Source: Brachyspira hampsonii (GTDB lineage: Bacteria > Spirochaetota > Brachyspiria > Brachyspirales > Brachyspiraceae). From it: 64,000 nt of DNA. Positions within the stretch are counted from its first letter, which is position 1. Each line of letters opens with the position of its first letter. The position numbers and the translations under genes are program-made. Under the pieces are notes generated by a model. The model had not been told where the DNA came from. It made no database searches and saw nothing but the letters and a program-made list of their open reading frames with translations. The stretch lies in assembly GCF_001746205.1 (NCBI RefSeq), contig NZ_MDCO01000012.1, positions 124,001-188,000 of the forward strand, read 5' to 3'. Below are positions 9,521 to 18,145 of the stretch, in pieces.

Positions 9521-10417
9521 ATGGCACTTTTAAAATATAGAGATTATGATAAATATGTATTAAAATTTTTTTATGATATAAATAAACCAGCACATAGAAA
9601 AGATACATACAGCAAATTAAAAGAGTATACCAACACATCTGATGAGGACTTTAATTTGATAACAAAAAATGGATATAATAAATTTAATTCTAGAATTCAT
9701 TGGTCTTTAGTTGTTTTAAAAAAAGCTCAGTTAATAGAAAACATAGATAAGGGAGTATATCAAATAACCGACTTCGGTAAAAAATTCTATGAAGAAAATC
9801 CTAACTTTGATTTCAAAACTTTGAAAGAAAAAACGCCTTATTTAGAAAACAGTAAAAGCAATTCAGATGATGACATAGAAGAAATAGAAGAAGCAGAAGA
9901 AGATGAAAACAGAAACGAAATAGAAAAAAGCATCGAAGAGTATTATGAAAGCGTAGAGAAGGATATACTTGACAGGCTTCAGTATATGGGTGAAAGCTCT
10001 GTTGATAAAGGCACTAAATTTGAAAATATATGTTTAGAACTGCTTGAAAAAATGGGTTATGGTAAAAAGTACAGAACAGGAGGAAGCGGAGACAGAGGAA
10101 TTGACGGTACTCTTACTATGGATAAATTTGGTTTTGACATGATAGGTGTACAATGCAAATGCTATAAAGAAAATAATAAAGTTAATGATACTGAAATTAC
10201 AAAGTTTGCTCATGGGCTTAAAAATGTTAATGGTATAAACAGAGGAATTTTTATAACTGCTTCAGATTATACTCCGCAGGCTAAAAAGGTTGTAGAAGAA
10301 TTAAAAGATGTAAAAATAATTCTTATAAACGGATACAGACTTGCTAAATATATGCGTGAATATGAAGTCGGAGTAAAAGTGCTTGAAACTAGAAATATTT
10401 ACGATGTGATAATATAA
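9521..10417 (+). CDS. mrr: Mrr-type (type IV-like) restriction endonuclease
   Basis: 298 residues. Residues 1-95 match the Mrr N-terminal winged-helix domain. Residues 112-145 are a strongly acidic linker. Residues 150-298 form a PD-(D/E)XK nuclease domain with Glu168 (KFENICLELL), Asp195 (GDRGIDG) and the Gln211-x-Lys213 pair (GVQCKCYK), the usual active-site set of Mrr_cat. Family members cut DNA carrying foreign methylation. No methyltransferase gene is adjacent, which fits a stand-alone modification-dependent enzyme. The gene is bracketed by repeat copies A and B, consistent with acquisition as a cassette, but there is no integrase. AGGAG precedes the ATG. Confidence 0.85.
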   Translation: MALLKYRDYDKYVLKFFYDINKPAHRKDTYSKLKEYTNTSDEDFNLITKNGYNKFNSRIHWSLVVLKKAQLIENIDKGVYQITDFGKKFYEENPNFDFKTLKEKTPYLENSKSNSDDDIEEIEEAEEDENRNEIEKSIEEYYESVEKDILDRLQYMGESSVDKGTKFENICLELLEKMGYGKKYRTGGSGDRGIDGTLTMDKFGFDMIGVQCKCYKENNKVNDTEITKFAHGLKNVNGINRGIFITASDYTPQAKKVVEELKDVKIILINGYRLAKYMREYEVGVKVLETRNIYDVII

Positions 10418-10520
10418 ATTTGTATTTTTCAGCTTGACAAAGTCTGCTTTAGCATCGGTAAAAAAGCTGATATAATTTTTTTTATTTATAATACATTTAC
10501 TTTTTTGATTTATTTTAAAA

Positions 10521-10716
10521 CCCGCCCTTTAGAATGTATAGTTTTAATATCAATTAACAATTTTATTTATATTAAAAGCTTAAATTATAAAAGCACACCC
10601 GCCCAAAATTTATTTAAATTTATAATGCATATACCGCACGGTGAATGCATTTTGATATATAATTTACATTGAATTGATAATTAAATTTATATTTTTAGCT
10701 TTGCTCACCGTGCGTG
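10521..10716. repeat. Nested GC-rich inverted-repeat element, copy B (right half missing)
   Basis: Arms present: CCCGCCCTTTAG at 10521-10532, ACACCCGCCCAA within 10592-10606, CCGCACGGTGAATGC at 10634-10648 and CTCACCGTGCGTG at 10704-10716. The matching GGGCGGG arms on the right are absent, and the sequence runs into the argH terminator instead. Both inner arms are of the GGTGA type, so the copy looks recombinant. The left AT spacer closely matches copy A. It lies between the convergent ends of mrr and argH. Confidence 0.75.
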
Positions 10717-10744
10717 AAAATAATACCTCAAAAAATAAAATAAA

Positions 10745-10784
10745 AAAAACAAGAGTACCATTTTTAAGCAGCACCCTTGTTTTT
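10745..10784 (-). terminator. Rho-independent terminator of argH (probably bidirectional)
   Basis: AAAAACAAG at 10745-10753 pairs with CTTGTTTTT at 10776-10784 around an A-rich loop. On the minus strand the stem ends in a U-run just after argH; on the plus strand it could also stop transcripts coming from mrr. Confidence 0.7.
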
Positions 10785-10811
10785 ATAATTATAAAAAATA
10801 TTTTTTATTTA

Positions 10812-12200
10812 TTATTTACTATTTGATTTGAGCCACTCTTCATTTATCTTTATTACTTCCATAACAGCACTCTCACTAGGGCTTCCAATCATTGTTTTGT
10901 TTGAAACCTGAGCCTCTGGAGTTATACAAGAATAAATATCATCTTCAAATAAATCTGACTCTTTTTTATATTCTTCTATTGAAAGCGTAGAAAGATTTTT
11001 GTTATTGTTAATTGAGTACACAACAAGACGCCCAGAAACACCATGTGCATCTCTAAATGGCATACCCTTTCTTACAAGATAATCAGCAACCTCAGTAGCA
11101 TTCAAAAAACCTTCATTAACAGAATTAAGCATATTTTCTTTATTAACTTTCATAGTTTTTAATACATTAGGAAGTATTGATAAACAGTTTTTAACATTCT
11201 CTAATGAATCAAATATACCCTCTTTATCCTCCTGCATATCTTTGTTGTATGCTAAAGGCAAAGACTTCATCACTGTTAATATAGAAAATAAATTACCATA
11301 CACCCTTCCTGTTTTTCCTCGAATAAGCTCGAGTATATCTGGATTTTTCTTTTGGGGCATAAGGCTAGAGCCTGTGGTAAACTCATCATCAAACTCTACA
11401 AATTTAAACTCAGAAGTAGAATATAATATAAGCTCCTCAGAAAAACGGCTTAAATGCATCATTATTATTGATAAAACAGATTCTACTTCAATAACAAAAT
11501 CCCTGTCAGATACAGCATCTAATGAGTTAAGCATAACATTCTTGAAGTTTAGAGTTTCAGCAGTCTTTTTATTGTCTATATTGTATGTAGAACAAGCCAA
11601 AGCTCCTGCCCCTAAAGGCATAACATCTATTCTTTTGTAGGCATCAGCTAATCTGTCAAAATCTCTTTTAAACATCTCTACATAAGCACCCAAATAATGT
11701 GCAAATGTTATAACCTGTGCTCTTTGAAGATGAGTATAACCGCTCATATATGTTTTTGTATGCTCTTTTTGTATGTTTATTAATGTAGAAATTAAATCTA
11801 ATATCAAAGATTTAATATTTTCTACTTTGTTTTTTAAATACATTCTTAAATCAAGTGCCACCTGATCATTTCTGCTTCTTCCTGTATGTACCTTTTTTCC
11901 TATTTCACCTATTCTATCAATAAGCCATCTTTCAACTTGTGTGTGAATATCTTCTAATTCAAAATCAAATTGAAGTTTATTATTTTCAATATCATCTAAA
12001 ATTTGCTTTAGAGCATTTATTATAGTTACGCTTTCATCAAGAGGAATAATAGAGCATTCGCCAAGCATTTTTGCATGTGCTATGCTTCCAAGTATATCCT
12101 CTCTGTACATCTTACAGTCGAAATCCAATGAAGAATTAAAATCATTAGCTTCTTTGTTAAGTTCTTTAGAAAAGCGTCCCCCCCATAATTTTTCTTTCAT
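10812..12200 (-). CDS. argH: Argininosuccinate lyase
   Basis: Last step of arginine synthesis: splits argininosuccinate into arginine and fumarate. 462 residues, the normal size. The N-terminus LWGGRFSKELN, the THLQRAQ segment and the superfamily signature GSSLMPQKKNPD (which carries the catalytic serine loop) are all present, as is the HTGRSRNDQV block. The start codon lies 6 bases after the argG stop, so the two genes are co-transcribed. A terminator follows at 10745-10784. Confident from full-length motif agreement. Confidence 0.97.
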   Translation of the reverse strand: MKEKLWGGRFSKELNKEANDFNSSLDFDCKMYREDILGSIAHAKMLGECSIIPLDESVTIINALKQILDDIENNKLQFDFELEDIHTQVERWLIDRIGEIGKKVHTGRSRNDQVALDLRMYLKNKVENIKSLILDLISTLINIQKEHTKTYMSGYTHLQRAQVITFAHYLGAYVEMFKRDFDRLADAYKRIDVMPLGAGALACSTYNIDNKKTAETLNFKNVMLNSLDAVSDRDFVIEVESVLSIIMMHLSRFSEELILYSTSEFKFVEFDDEFTTGSSLMPQKKNPDILELIRGKTGRVYGNLFSILTVMKSLPLAYNKDMQEDKEGIFDSLENVKNCLSILPNVLKTMKVNKENMLNSVNEGFLNATEVADYLVRKGMPFRDAHGVSGRLVVYSINNNKNLSTLSIEEYKKESDLFEDDIYSCITPEAQVSNKTMIGSPSESAVMEVIKINEEWLKSNSK

Positions 12201-12206
12201 AATTAA

Positions 12207-13427
12207 TTATTTTAACCTCATTTTTTTCACTTGCTCTTTCATCAAAGCATTAACTTTCAAAGGAAGTCCGTAAAGAGTAATGAATCCCTGAGCATCATGA
12301 TGATCATATAATTCACCTGTAGTAAAGCTAGCCAAACTTTGATTATAAAGAGAATAAGGAGAAGTTACTCCAGCAGGTATAATATTTCCTTTATATAATT
12401 TTAATTTTACTTTACCTGTTACAGTTTCTTGAGTGCTGTCAATAAATGCACATAAAGCCTCTCTTAAAGGAGTAAACCATCTTCCGCTATATACAAGGTC
12501 AGTTAATTTATGAGAAACTATATGTTTAAAATATAATGTTTCTCTGTCTAAACATAAATGTTCTATTTCTCTATGAGCAGCATAAAGAATAGTACCTCCA
12601 GGAGTTTCATATACACCGCGGCATTTTATTCCTACTACTCTGTTTTCTAATAAATCAACTATACCAACAGCATGCTTTCCACCTATTTCATTTAAATATT
12701 TAACTAAATCAGAAGGAGAGAAAGTTTTTCCGTCTACTTTAGTAGGTATTCCTTTTTCAAATTCTAATTCTACAAATTGTCCTTCATTAGGAGCATTCTC
12801 TATAGTATTTGATAATTTAAGAAGTCTTTCATAATTAGGCATATTAGCAGGATCTTCAAGCTCTAATCCCTCATGTGATAAATGCCAAAGGTTCTTATCC
12901 CTTGAATAAGAATCATCTTTTTTCATAGGAACTTCTATATTTCTATCTTCCAAATATTTAATTTCTTCTTCTCTTGAAGATATATTCCATTCTCTCCAAG
13001 GAGCAATAATTTCAAAGTTAGGAGCTAATGCCTTAACTGTTAATTCAAATCTTACTTGGTCATTACCTTTTCCTGTAGCTCCATGTGCTATAGCAGTAGC
13101 ACCTTCTTCTAAAGCAACTTCAACAAGTTTTTTAGCTATTAAAGGTCTTGCAGCAGAAGTACCAAGTAAATATTTATCTTCATAAGTAGCTTCAGCTTTA
13201 ACTATAGGATAAATATAATCTGTAACGAACTCATCTTCGCATTTTACTAATCTGTATTTTACAGCACCTGTTTTTAAAGCTCTTTCTTCTAAACCGTCAG
13301 TTTCTGTACCTTGTCCTACATCCACACAAACAGCTATTACATCATAATCATAATTTTCTTTAAGCCATGGTATTATAACTGTAGTGTCCAAACCGCCTGA
13401 ATAGGCTAATACTAGTTTTTTTTTCAT
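12207..13427 (-). CDS. argG: Argininosuccinate synthase
   Basis: ATP-dependent condensation of citrulline with aspartate. 406 residues. The N-terminal PP-loop [15 protein letters not shown] and the downstream [25 protein letters not shown] and [14 protein letters not shown] blocks are characteristic of the enzyme. It starts at ATG 13427 and is followed at once by argH. A 161-base gap separates it from argF upstream on the same strand, which could hold its own promoter or be read through from argF. Confidence 0.97.
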   Translation of the reverse strand: MKKKLVLAYSGGLDTTVIIPWLKENYDYDVIAVCVDVGQGTETDGLEERALKTGAVKYRLVKCEDEFVTDYIYPIVKAEATYEDKYLLGTSAARPLIAKKLVEVALEEGATAIAHGATGKGNDQVRFELTVKALAPNFEIIAPWREWNISSREEEIKYLEDRNIEVPMKKDDSYSRDKNLWHLSHEGLELEDPANMPNYERLLKLSNTIENAPNEGQFVELEFEKGIPTKVDGKTFSPSDLVKYLNEIGGKHAVGIVDLLENRVVGIKCRGVYETPGGTILYAAHREIEHLCLDRETLYFKHIVSHKLTDLVYSGRWFTPLREALCAFIDSTQETVTGKVKLKLYKGNIIPAGVTSPYSLYNQSLASFTTGELYDHHDAQGFITLYGLPLKVNALMKEQVKKMRLK

Positions 13428-13588
13428 GATAAATCCTTTCTTTATTTATAAAATGTTTTTATTTAATTATTATATTTGTATTTTTAGCAAAACATATACA
13501 ATTATAAAAACTTTTAAGAAGTCTCAGCAAAAAAGCTGATAATTATTTTACCAAAAATAAAATTGTTCAAGTATATATTAATTTTCTA

Positions 13589-14530
13589 TTATTCTTTTAC
13601 TATACTGCTCATTATAGCCATTTGTGCATGCATTCTGTTTTCTGCCTCTTCATAAATATACTGAGAATTCATATTGAATACTTCTTCGCTAATCTCCTCG
13701 CCTTTATGAGCAGGCAAACAATGTAAAGCTATAGCACCTTTATTAGCAAGAGCAAATAATTCTTTAGTGAGAGTAAAACCTTTAAATACATTAAGTCTTT
13801 TTTCTTTTTCACTCTCCTGCCCCATAGAAGCCCATACATCAGTATAAACTACATCGCTGCCACTTACAGCCTCTTTTACATCATTAATAATATCAACTGT
13901 GCAGCCATTTTCTTTAGCTATTTTTTTAGCTATTTCTGTAGTTTTAGCATCAGGCTCATAACCCTTAGGAACTCCTACTTTTATATTAACACCTAAAGAT
14001 GTACAGCCTGTTAAAAGACTATTGCATACATTATTTCCGTCGCCTATATATGATAATGTTAAACCTTTCAATTTACCGAAATGCTCTTTCATAGTAAATA
14101 AATCCGCCATAACCTGACAAGGATGCGAAAGATCTGTCAAAGCATTTATAACAGGAACCTTTGAATATTTAGCAAAATCCTCAACATCGCTATGAGCAAA
14201 AGTTCTAATCATAATCAAATCACAGTATCTTGAAATAACATTAGAACTATCTTCTATACTTTCTCTCTGCCCTAATATAATCTCATCTTGTTTTAATACA
14301 AAAGCATCTCCGCCTAATTTTTTCATTCCTATTTCAAAACTTAAACGAGTCCTCAAACTAGGTTTTGAAAAATACATCACCATAGTCCTATTTTTCATTA
14401 TATCTATTTCTTCTCTATTCCTAACTTTTGATTTTAACTCGAAGGTATAATCAATCAATGCTGATAATTCTTCGCTTGTAAAATCTTCCAAATTAATAAA
14501 ATGTCTTCCAGATAAATTAACTTTTTTCAT
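13589..14530 (-). CDS. argF: Ornithine carbamoyltransferase
   Basis: Makes citrulline from ornithine and carbamoyl phosphate. 313 residues. The carbamoyl-phosphate loop reads SLRTR (the commoner form is STRTR). The HPCQ motif (DLSHPCQVMADL) and the ornithine-loop HCLPA motif (HCLPAHKGEEI) are intact. No arcA or arcC neighbours are present; the adjacent argG and argH favour a biosynthetic rather than arginine-deiminase role. A promoter-like pair lies at 14574-14601. Confidence 0.95.
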   Translation of the reverse strand: MKKVNLSGRHFINLEDFTSEELSALIDYTFELKSKVRNREEIDIMKNRTMVMYFSKPSLRTRLSFEIGMKKLGGDAFVLKQDEIILGQRESIEDSSNVISRYCDLIMIRTFAHSDVEDFAKYSKVPVINALTDLSHPCQVMADLFTMKEHFGKLKGLTLSYIGDGNNVCNSLLTGCTSLGVNIKVGVPKGYEPDAKTTEIAKKIAKENGCTVDIINDVKEAVSGSDVVYTDVWASMGQESEKEKRLNVFKGFTLTKELFALANKGAIALHCLPAHKGEEISEEVFNMNSQYIYEEAENRMHAQMAIMSSIVKE

Positions 14531-14573
14531 AATTTTTTCCCGTTTAAATTTTTATATTATTTTTTTGAGTAAT

Positions 14574-14601
14574 ACTATATATCGTTTTTATAATTTTGCA
14601 A
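14574..14601 (-). promoter_or_regulatory. Candidate promoter of argF
   Basis: On the minus strand TTGCAA (14596-14601) and TATAGT (14574-14579) are separated by 16 bases, with about 37 bases from the end of the -10 box to the argF start. I looked for an ArgR-type dyad nearby and found none I would defend. Confidence 0.4.
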
Positions 14602-14644
14602 TATTATGTTTCTATAATTTTTATAATTTGAAAATAAAATATAT

Positions 14645-14678
14645 AAAAAAAACGTATAACATAAAACTATGCCATACG
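14645..14678 (-). terminator. Rho-independent terminator after the FlgN-like gene
   Basis: On the minus strand an 11-bp stem (two G-U pairs) with a GUUU loop spans 14653-14678 and is followed by eight U residues (14645-14652). It lies just downstream of the FlgN-like gene and insulates it from argF. Confidence 0.75.
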
Positions 14679-14704
14679 CTTAATTAAGATATAAATATTC
14701 TATA

Positions 14705-15214
14705 TTAAACTTGCTTATTTACTAATACTGATAATTTCCTATTAACAACATGCTCTTTTCCTTTATTGTTATAGCCCACTTTTTTGCTTTCATTTAGAAC
14801 TTCTTTCATATTTGCAAACAAATCTAAAGCCTCATCAAAAAGTTTAGGAGCTAATTTATTAAGATGTTTTAATCTAGCCATTAGAGTAACTAATTCAAGA
14901 CGAAGTGCTGATATTCTAGCTGTTTTATTCAATGGTATTCTTCTAATAATATCAGATAATGTTGCTGTTTCTGATAAATGAGGGAACTTATTCAATACTA
15001 TTAAATCTATTATATTTTCTCTCATTTTTCTAAGCTCATTAGCTTCTGTCATTTTTTCATTCTGATGATCACAGTATAAATGTATATCCTGTAATCTTGT
15101 ATTGATTATAGAATTAACTTTTTTCTCTTCATCTTCTAATATTATTTTATATACTTCTATCTCTTTTGATAAAAGTATTTCGATTTTTGTAAGCTCTTCG
15201 TATAAGTTAAACAT
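14705..15214 (-). CDS. FlgN-like flagellar chaperone (tentative)
   Basis: 169 residues from ATG 15214, which is preceded at ideal spacing by AAAGGTGG; an upstream in-frame ATG at 15244 has no such site. The protein is almost entirely helical with heptad-like hydrophobic spacing: an N-terminal 45-residue coil with many Glu and Ile, then a second helical half around RISALRLELVTLMARLKHLN. Size, all-helical make-up and a C-terminal basic tail resemble FlgN-type export chaperones of hook-associated proteins, but there is no invariant motif, so the name is provisional. It follows an unknown 431-residue gene on the same strand. Confidence 0.45.
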   Translation of the reverse strand: MFNLYEELTKIEILLSKEIEVYKIILEDEEKKVNSIINTRLQDIHLYCDHQNEKMTEANELRKMRENIIDLIVLNKFPHLSETATLSDIIRRIPLNKTARISALRLELVTLMARLKHLNKLAPKLFDEALDLFANMKEVLNESKKVGYNNKGKEHVVNRKLSVLVNKQV

Positions 15215-15318
15215 AAATACCACCTTTAAGTTAAAGCCAATCAATTTTATTAATCAGCTATGTGATAATTTATCGGCAGTTATTATGATTACTTTACATA
15301 ATTTTTAAAAATATTATG

Positions 15319-16614
15319 TTAATTTTCTGCATCTATTGACTTTATAGCTTCTAAACAGATATCTCTATATTCAGCATCAGAATAAGTAAACCAAGCAAGC
15401 AAAGCAAACTTCTTAGCTGCACAAGCTGCTGTAATAATATGATCATTATCTTCTAATTCTTTTTCATATACTATGCTTTCTATTTTACCGCTTTGAGATT
15501 TAATATCGAGTTTTTCTCCTTTATCTTCTCCTGCAATGTCTATCTGTTTTAATACATATTCCATTATTACATCTATCTCTTCATTTGCAAAAGAATAAAC
15601 CTGCATAGCTATATAGACATTAATATCTTTGAATTCTATTAAAGATTTATCATTTTTAAATACATTCATGCGCATAGGAAGAATGATAGTAAATCCTGCT
15701 GCTATAGAAAAACGAGCCTTTTCAAGCCTGAATCCTATCTGAAAAGACTGCTGCTGATTAACTGTTTTTTTACTTTCTATAAATCTTACCAAATTCTCAT
15801 CATCTAAATAATGAGCAATGTTAATAAGTATGTCCCAAGGATATTTTAATGAAGAATCTTTTTTATATGCTTCCTGAAAAGCATACATAATTTTTTTATA
15901 CATAGTTTTTTCTTTATTATCAATAGCATCTCTAAATGGGAAATAAAGCCAAATCATACTAATAAAACTTTTAAACCAAAATTTAGCATTTATATCTTCA
16001 GTATCCCATAAGAAGAAATCAGATGCTAAAATTAATCTGTCTTCTTCATCTGCATCTATAAAATCAGTAAACCAATTTTTGCCCCAATATCCTAAAGCAG
16101 ATAAGGCAAAATACTCTTTTTCTATTATAGGATAATTATAAGGCATAGATATCATAAAATTACTGAAGCCTTTATCATGATGCGTTATAAGCATTTTGGC
16201 ATAATCAGCTAAAGAATTAATAAAAAATCTCTTTAAAGATTCAAAATTCCTACTTTTAAAATAACCGCTGGGATCTTTGTGAACTGAATCTTCTTTAAAC
16301 TCTATATCAAGTCTTCTTGCTATTCTATCTAATACACCAACTATAAATTTATGATATCCCGCTCCGAAAGAACCTGTACTAATTGTTATAAACAAAGTGC
16401 CTGCTTTAAACTCAAAATATATAGGATCAGCAGATGGATGAAAAGAATATATAAGGGTATTGCCGTCTTCTATTATAGAAAACTCTGAAATCATTACAAG
16501 AGGATTAATATTAACTTCATTTAAAGAAGAAACTATTGCTTTAAATAATCTGTCTTGGTTAGGAATAACCCTTCTATTATCAAATGATGCTGAAAGCAAA
16601 AATTCTATATTCAT
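15319..16614 (-). CDS. Conserved-looking protein of unknown function, 431 residues
   Basis: No signal peptide or membrane segment; predicted cytoplasmic. The N-terminal 110 residues look alpha/beta (FLLSASFDNRRV, TLFITISTGSFGAGYHKFIVG). The middle (about 130-290) is helical and rich in Phe and Trp, and the C-terminal third is again mixed. I do not recognise the family. It lies 104 bases before the FlgN-like gene on the same strand, so a motility-related role is possible but only by position. Codon use looks like that of its neighbours. Confidence 0.6.
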   Translation of the reverse strand: MNIEFLLSASFDNRRVIPNQDRLFKAIVSSLNEVNINPLVMISEFSIIEDGNTLIYSFHPSADPIYFEFKAGTLFITISTGSFGAGYHKFIVGVLDRIARRLDIEFKEDSVHKDPSGYFKSRNFESLKRFFINSLADYAKMLITHHDKGFSNFMISMPYNYPIIEKEYFALSALGYWGKNWFTDFIDADEEDRLILASDFFLWDTEDINAKFWFKSFISMIWLYFPFRDAIDNKEKTMYKKIMYAFQEAYKKDSSLKYPWDILINIAHYLDDENLVRFIESKKTVNQQQSFQIGFRLEKARFSIAAGFTIILPMRMNVFKNDKSLIEFKDINVYIAMQVYSFANEEIDVIMEYVLKQIDIAGEDKGEKLDIKSQSGKIESIVYEKELEDNDHIITAACAAKKFALLAWFTYSDAEYRDICLEAIKSIDAEN

Positions 16615-16766
16615 TTTAATAAAATTCTACTTATTTTTATAATATTTACATTGTACTATAATAACATTTTTTATTATTTTAGCAATATATATTTAATAAA
16701 GTTTTAGATCCAAACATACAAAATAGTAAAAATACGAATTTAATATACTTTAACTTTATAAAAGAC

Positions 16767-16795
16767 TTGACTTTTTTTTAATGATATGCTAATAT
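16767..16795 (+). promoter_or_regulatory. Promoter of tRNA-Val
   Basis: TTGACT (16767-16772), 17 bases, then TAATAT (16790-16795), about 20 bases before the mature tRNA. A better-looking TATAAT at 16793-16798 would leave a 20-base spacer, so the exact -10 box is uncertain. Confidence 0.45.
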
Positions 16796-16816
16796 AATCT
16801 AACATTTCAAAAGAAA

Positions 16817-16889
16817 GGGCGATTAGCTCAGCTGGGAGAGCGGGTGCCTTACAAGCACTAGGTCGGCGGTTCGAACCCGTCATCGCCCA
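16817..16889 (+). tRNA. tRNA-Val (anticodon TAC)
   Basis: A 73-base cloverleaf. The acceptor stem GGGCGAT pairs with ATCGCCC. The D-arm GCTC/GAGC, an anticodon stem GGTGC/GCACT with loop CTTACAA (anticodon TAC, reading GUA and, by wobble, other Val codons) and the T-arm GGCGG/CCGTC with loop TTCGAAC all fold. CCA is not encoded. A T-run directly after the gene (from 16891) can serve as the transcription stop. Confidence 0.97.
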
Positions 16890-17033
16890 ATTTTTTTATC
16901 CCACGCAAATAAGTCTTTTTTGATAAAACTTCCTACTAAATATATTTTTTTTAACGATAATAAATTTGAATTTAATATTAATATATGTTAATATTATGTA
17001 AACAAATAATTTTTACAGAGTAATATAAAAAAT

Positions 17034-18122
17034 ATGACCATTTTACAATATGTTTTAGTAATAGCAACTATACTAATAGTACTGGCCTTGATAAGTTTCA
17101 TAATAAAAGCCGGAGCTAAATATAAAGTATTTACAATAGCACTTATGACAATAATTGTTTCCTCTATATCAGCTGTAGGAATAATATATATAAATAACAC
17201 CAAAGATATAATGTCTAGTTCTGATATTAAACAAATTCAGATTGAAAAAGAGAAAAAGAGAATTAGAAAAGATATAATAATAAGACCCGGAGCAATAGAA
17301 ACTATAGCACTGCATTTAGCATATTCAAATAGAATATCGCCTCCAATTATAAAAAATAGAGAATTAGGATTTTATTTAGACGGAATATGGTTTAATTGGG
17401 CTAATGGAAAACTTCTAACTGATGAAGATATGACCAATCAAGATAATTATATACCTTTCGGATTCTACTCTTATACTGTAGACGGAATGCCTGAGGTGCA
17501 GAAGGAAACTCCTGAAAGAACTAAAGAGCTTCAGGAATACTATAAAAAAAGGGTAAATAATACTAAATATATAAATAACAAATTCTTAGATACTCTTTAT
17601 GACGGAACTAGTGAAAGGAGTATGGTAAAACATATAAGTACAAAAAGTATATTAGGATATAAAGTAAGAGTTCATGACTATGTATATGAGCCGCTTTCAA
17701 ATGTAAGTGTAGAAGTAAAACTTATAGCACAGACTAATCAGGAAGTAGCAAATTTCCTTGATTCTTTAAAAATAGTCAGCGGATATGTTTGGAAAATCAT
17801 TTCAAAAAGTGCAAGCAGAAGCTATCATAGTTATGGTGTTGCTTTTGATACTTTGCCTAAGAAAAATAACGGTAAGCAAATATATTGGGCTTGGACTAGG
17901 GTTAATAATAAAGCATGGTATGCTGTGCCTTATAATAAAAGATGGCATCCTCCTAAAGAAGTTGTTAAAGTTTTTGAAAAGTACGGATTTATATGGGGCG
18001 GTAAATGGCATAATTATGATACAATACATTTTGAATACAGACCTGAACTCATTATATACAATAAAATCAAAAATGATGAAGATGCTACATACGAACTCAT
18101 AGAGAAGTACGGCATATTCTAA
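17034..18122 (+). CDS. Membrane-anchored M15-family peptidase (D-Ala-D-Ala carboxypeptidase-like)
   Basis: 362 residues. Two hydrophobic segments at the N-terminus (about 5-25 and 32-55) suggest a membrane anchor with the rest in the periplasm. The C-terminal domain carries the zinc-site pattern of M15 peptidases: SYHSYGVAFD (His265, Asp272) and KWHNYDTIHFE (His332, with Glu334 beside it). Such enzymes trim peptidoglycan stem peptides or act as endolysin-like hydrolases. The start ATG has no strong Shine-Dalgarno sequence. The Maf-type gene begins 23 bases after its stop, so the two are probably co-transcribed. Confidence 0.8.
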   Translation: MTILQYVLVIATILIVLALISFIIKAGAKYKVFTIALMTIIVSSISAVGIIYINNTKDIMSSSDIKQIQIEKEKKRIRKDIIIRPGAIETIALHLAYSNRISPPIIKNRELGFYLDGIWFNWANGKLLTDEDMTNQDNYIPFGFYSYTVDGMPEVQKETPERTKELQEYYKKRVNNTKYINNKFLDTLYDGTSERSMVKHISTKSILGYKVRVHDYVYEPLSNVSVEVKLIAQTNQEVANFLDSLKIVSGYVWKIISKSASRSYHSYGVAFDTLPKKNNGKQIYWAWTRVNNKAWYAVPYNKRWHPPKEVVKVFEKYGFIWGGKWHNYDTIHFEYRPELIIYNKIKNDEDATYELIEKYGIF

Positions 18123-18145
18123 AAATAATCTGATAGAGAAACAAA

